Assembly (NCBI RefSeq): GCF_017874595.1
Contig: NZ_JAGILA010000009.1
Span: forward strand, 1-64,000
Source of the DNA: Sinorhizobium kostiense
GTDB taxonomy: Bacteria > Pseudomonadota > Alphaproteobacteria > Rhizobiales > Rhizobiaceae
Length of the DNA: 64,000 bases
Direction of reading: 5' to 3'
Below the pieces are notes generated by a model that was given only the letters and a program-made list of their open reading frames with translations, did no database searches and had not been told where the DNA came from. Position numbers and translations under genes: made by a program. Positions within the stretch are counted from its first letter, which is position 1. Each line of letters starts with the position of its first letter. Of this stretch, positions 60,888-64,000 are shown in pieces.

Positions 60888-63800
60888 TTGCACGATCTTT
60901 TTGCCGAGGATGCGGAGATCACGCTTCCTGCACTGGTGAGCCTTACTGGCAAGGTCGAAGGCAATACCGTAAGGCGGCTTTTCCATCCCGAGCAGCGGTT
61001 GAAGATCAAGTGGTCGCTGTTGCCGAAAGGTACAGGTTTCCGTTGCTCAAGCCCGGAATTCCTCCCTTTTGCAGTCGTGGATCGAACAACGACCTCGTTG
61101 CTAGGGCAACAGGCGGTGCTCAAGGTCGATGACGCATCGACAATCAGGGCCGCCGCGACAGGCGGCAAGTGGATATTGCCCAAACCGACGACCATAGACG
61201 ATCTGACACCGTCGCAGGTCTCCAACACCGATCGTACGCTTGCGTCTTGGCAGGATGCCTTCGATCTCCGTGTCGAACGCTACGACGGCACTAGGTTGGT
61301 ACGCCCGGGTATGCGTATTCCCCAGGTCGGCGCGGTGCGTGCGGTCTTGGCGCACTGGAGCGTGAGCAAGAGTGCCGTCACCGTGGTGCTGCCGACGGGG
61401 ACCGGCAAGACCGAAACTATGCTCGCGCTATTGGTGATGGCCACCATCCCCCGCCTTTTCGTGATCGTGCCGACCGACCAGTTGCGCTCGCAGGTAGCCG
61501 ATAAATTCCTAGGCTTGGGGAAGTTAAAAGAGACGGGGTGCCTCGCTCACGGGGCATTACTGCCCACCGTGGTTGCCTTGACCCGCGCTCCCAAGACGCT
61601 CGAGGGCATGAACCAACTGTTGGGTAGTGCTCACGTGGTCGTCGCCACCATGAGCGTCGTCGCCGAGCTATCAGAGGACATGCAGGCGTTAGTGTCGGAC
61701 TGGGCGTCGCATCTTTTCGTCGACGAAGCCCACCATATCGCTGCCAAGACGTGGCGCGCCTTCAAGCAGCGGTTCGGTCAGCGGCCGGTCCTGCAGTTCA
61801 CCGCCACGCCCTATCGCAATGACGGCAAGCGGGTCGACGGCAAGCACATCTACAGCTATCCGCTCCGCCAGGCGCAACTCGACGGCCTGTTCAAGGCGGT
61901 GAACTATATTCCGGTAATGGGACTGGACCGAGCCGACGCCGACGATCTCATCATTGGGCAGGTTCTCGCGAAGCTACGCCAGGACCGTGCGGAAAATCGG
62001 CCTCATCTGGCGATGGCGCGGGTCGAGACCATCGAAGACGCCAAGGCATTGCATGCGAAGTATGTCGCCAGGGCTGGTGCCGAGTTCAACCCGCAGCTCA
62101 CCCACAGCAAGATGGGGGTGGCAGCCCGCCGGGAGGCCCTGCAAAAGCTACGTTCCGGCCAGGCGTCCATCATCGTTTGCGTCAACATGCTTGGCGAGGG
62201 TTTCGACTTACCCGAACTCAAGATCGCGGCCTTGCACGACAAGCACAAGAGCGAGGCTATCACGCTGCAATTCGTAGGTCGGTTTACCCGCACGCGCACA
62301 GACCTGGGCGATGCCACGGTGATCGCCAACATCGCGATGGACGACGTGAACGAAAGGCTAAAAGCACTTTACGCCGAGGATGCCGACTGGAACCACCTCC
62401 TTAACGTGGTCGGTTTCAAGAAGACATTCGACGCCAAGCGCCGCGAGGACATCATAACCGGTCTTCTCGCTCCGCCGGAAAGCTTCCATGTAGAGAATTT
62501 GCAGCCGCGGATGAGCACTATTGTCTATCGGACGACATGTGCCGAGTGGGATATTGCCGACATTGAGAACGCAATCGGTCCACACGCGATCATAGCGGAC
62601 GGTCCCAGCATCAACCCGGAAGAGCGTTTGCTGATACTGGTAACTCGGGACGAGGAAGCGTTGCCGTGGACGAGTATCAAATTTCCTAGGAACGTGCAGT
62701 ATAACCTGGTCATGGCTCACTGGGACGAGGAGCAGAACCTCCTCTTTATCAACACGTCCAGGAAGAAGGACCTCCACCTCCCCTTGGCGCGGGCCCTGGC
62801 CGGACCGGATGTCCAGCGGATGAGCGGCGAGAATATCTTCCGGGTGCTCAGCGGCTTCGACCGCCTGATGTTGAGTAACCTCGGACTGAGCGAGGCGCAG
62901 CGCAAGCCGGTCCGCTACTCGATGTTCATGGGTGTCGATATCGCCGACCAGCTAAATGCCTACGCCGGAAATCGGACCAAGACGCTCAACAACCTGTTCG
63001 GCCAGGGCTTCGTGGACGAAGAGAGGGTCGACGAGGATGGACTGATAGAAGGGTCGATCCGCGCACGATCGAGCATGGGGTGTTCGATCAAGGGAAAGAT
63101 CTGGTCGCAGTCGACCACGAACAATCCCGCGGAATGGATGCGCTGGTGCCAACAGCTGGGCGCCAAGCTGCTCGACGAGCGTATCACCACCGAACATATA
63201 CTGCGCAACCTTGTGAAGGCCGTCGGCTTGGATACGCTAACCGGCCACAAGACGCCGTTGGCCGTGGATTGGCCCGAGGATTTGCTGTTCGAGAACGAGG
63301 AGAAGGTTTCGATCATCGCTGGCGAGCAGGTTGCGCCATTCCATGAGTGTGACATCGAGTTGGAAAGCTTCGCCTCCGATGGTGGCGTGAAATTCCGGGT
63401 GACCAGCGACACATTCACAACTTCCTACACCTTCACCATCGAGCGAGGCATAGCCCAGTACACCCAGCGTGAAGGGGCCGAGCTGACGTTGAGGGTCGGA
63501 AAAAGGGAACGGCGGCTCGTCGACCTGTTTGCCGAAAGTCCACCGCACGTCTACCTCGCCGACGGTGACATGCTGGTGGGTGCCTCCCTGTTCATCGTGC
63601 CCAAACGGGAAGACGTGCTGCCGTTCGATTTGGACAGGATCGCTTCGGACAGCTGGCCCGGCGTCGACATCACGAAAGAATCCCAGGGGCCGACCAAACG
63701 CGCGGATTCAATCCAGCGACGGGTAATCAAGTCACTGTTGGATGAAGGTGGCTGGGACATCGTCTTTGACGATGACGGAGCCGGCGAGGTCGCGGATGTC

Positions 63801-64000
63801 GTCGCGATGAGATTGGAGGATGGTCGGCTCAAGGTTCATCTGTTCCACTGCAAGTATTCTTCCGAGCCTGTCGCCGGAGCACGCGTGGGCGACCTTTACG
63901 AGATCTGTGGCCAAGCGCAGAAATCCATCCGCTGGGCCGAACACCTCGGGGACATGCTCAAAAGGCTCCACCGCAGGGAGGCGGATCGCCTCAGGGCCGG
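60888..64000 (+). CDS. DEAD/DEAH-box helicase with nuclease-like C-terminal region, cut by window edge
   Basis: The frame is open from TTG 60888 (LHDLFAEDAEITLPALVS) to the last base, giving over 1,037 residues with no stop, so the C-terminus is outside. Motifs: Walker A VLPTGTGKTETML (about 166-178), DEAHH at about 279 (LFVDEAHHIAAKTW), FTATPYRNDGK and helicase C with VCVNMLGEGFDLPELKIAAL and LQFVGRFTRTRTDLGD. The far end (EVADVVAMRLEDGRLKVHLF, HCKYSSEPVAGARVGDLYEI) recalls PD-(D/E)XK-type elements found after such helicases. The start codon TTG is the only likely one in frame; a preceding G-run may serve as ribosome site. It is a further defence candidate next to McrBC. Confidence 0.75.
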   Translation, partial: MHDLFAEDAEITLPALVSLTGKVEGNTVRRLFHPEQRLKIKWSLLPKGTGFRCSSPEFLPFAVVDRTTTSLLGQQAVLKVDDASTIRAAATGGKWILPKPTTIDDLTPSQVSNTDRTLASWQDAFDLRVERYDGTRLVRPGMRIPQVGAVRAVLAHWSVSKSAVTVVLPTGTGKTETMLALLVMATIPRLFVIVPTDQLRSQVADKFLGLGKLKETGCLAHGALLPTVVALTRAPKTLEGMNQLLGSAHVVVATMSVVAELSEDMQALVSDWASHLFVDEAHHIAAKTWRAFKQRFGQRPVLQFTATPYRNDGKRVDGKHIYSYPLRQAQLDGLFKAVNYIPVMGLDRADADDLIIGQVLAKLRQDRAENRPHLAMARVETIEDAKALHAKYVARAGAEFNPQLTHSKMGVAARREALQKLRSGQASIIVCVNMLGEGFDLPELKIAALHDKHKSEAITLQFVGRFTRTRTDLGDATVIANIAMDDVNERLKALYAEDADWNHLLNVVGFKKTFDAKRREDIITGLLAPPESFHVENLQPRMSTIVYRTTCAEWDIADIENAIGPHAIIADGPSINPEERLLILVTRDEEALPWTSIKFPRNVQYNLVMAHWDEEQNLLFINTSRKKDLHLPLARALAGPDVQRMSGENIFRVLSGFDRLMLSNLGLSEAQRKPVRYSMFMGVDIADQLNAYAGNRTKTLNNLFGQGFVDEERVDEDGLIEGSIRARSSMGCSIKGKIWSQSTTNNPAEWMRWCQQLGAKLLDERITTEHILRNLVKAVGLDTLTGHKTPLAVDWPEDLLFENEEKVSIIAGEQVAPFHECDIELESFASDGGVKFRVTSDTFTTSYTFTIERGIAQYTQREGAELTLRVGKRERRLVDLFAESPPHVYLADGDMLVGASLFIVPKREDVLPFDLDRIASDSWPGVDITKESQGPTKRADSIQRRVIKSLLDEGGWDIVFDDDGAGEVADVVAMRLEDGRLKVHLFHCKYSSEPVAGARVGDLYEICGQAQKSIRWAEHLGDMLKRLHRREADRLRA

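Noticed and set aside
1-64000. CRISPR arrays
   Set aside because: No regularly spaced 25-40-base repeats were seen; the longest exact repeats are the 21-base tandem pair, the 17-base palindrome and the parS sites.

Overview
The window reads as part of a repABC plasmid or secondary replicon of an alphaproteobacterium of the Rhizobiales/Hyphomicrobiales (Sinorhizobium, Rhizobium, Mesorhizobium or a relative). The evidence is a complete repABC cassette with palindromic parS sites and the antisense ctRNA, a second solitary repC, DUF736 and ArdC genes typical of rhizobial plasmids, and GC-rich coding throughout. Genus level is inference; no rRNA or tRNA gene was seen.

Left part (about 1-9,560) is a graveyard. 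It holds an HxlR regulator cut by the window edge, a tyrosine recombinase with an in-frame stop, kdpF plus a kdpA whose 3' end is fused to the tail of a Crp/Fnr-type regulator (no kdpB or kdpC), a MerR C-terminal fragment, a frameshifted periplasmic protein, a cytochrome c' gene with an in-frame stop before its haem motif, an L,D-transpeptidase fragment that lost its catalytic His and Cys, a frameshifted Rieske (petA) gene, and a large ParB-like gene broken at several places. A small intact membrane-protein pair lies among them.

Plasmid core (about 9,560-23,130): a solitary repC with its own ctRNA-like element, an exported thermonuclease, DUF736, a VbhA-Fic toxin-antitoxin pair, an ArdC-type antirestriction protein, four parS sites, repABC with its ctRNA, a ParS/RES toxin-antitoxin pair, a tyrosine recombinase, a lone Phd antitoxin and a VapBC pair.

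Defence island (about 23,560-64,000): (i) a metallo-beta-lactamase hydrolase, an E2-E1-JAB ubiquitin-like conjugation fusion and a patatin phospholipase in one tight operon, with a second metallo-beta-lactamase downstream and a divergent WYL (CapW/BrxR-like) regulator. This looks like CBASS parts without the cyclic-nucleotide synthase, and it is the strongest candidate for an undescribed system. (ii) SNF2 helicase-DUF3883, DUF1156 methyltransferase and DUF499/Swt1-HEPN ATPase. (iii) A zinc-ribbon protein. (iv) A two-gene Druantia type III-like pair, DUF1998 helicase plus a 1,072-residue partner. (v) A CBS-plus-HEPN-like protein, a PD-(D/E)XK nuclease and a membrane-anchored DUF2726 protein. 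(vi) A second tyrosine recombinase. (vii) McrB with an EVE-like insert and a frameshifted mcrC. (viii) A helicase with a nuclease-like C-terminal region that runs off the right edge.

The two intact recombinases (about 21 and 55 kb) bracket systems i to v, and McrBC and the last helicase lie outside them. Family calls come from motifs and remembered family features only; no database search was possible.
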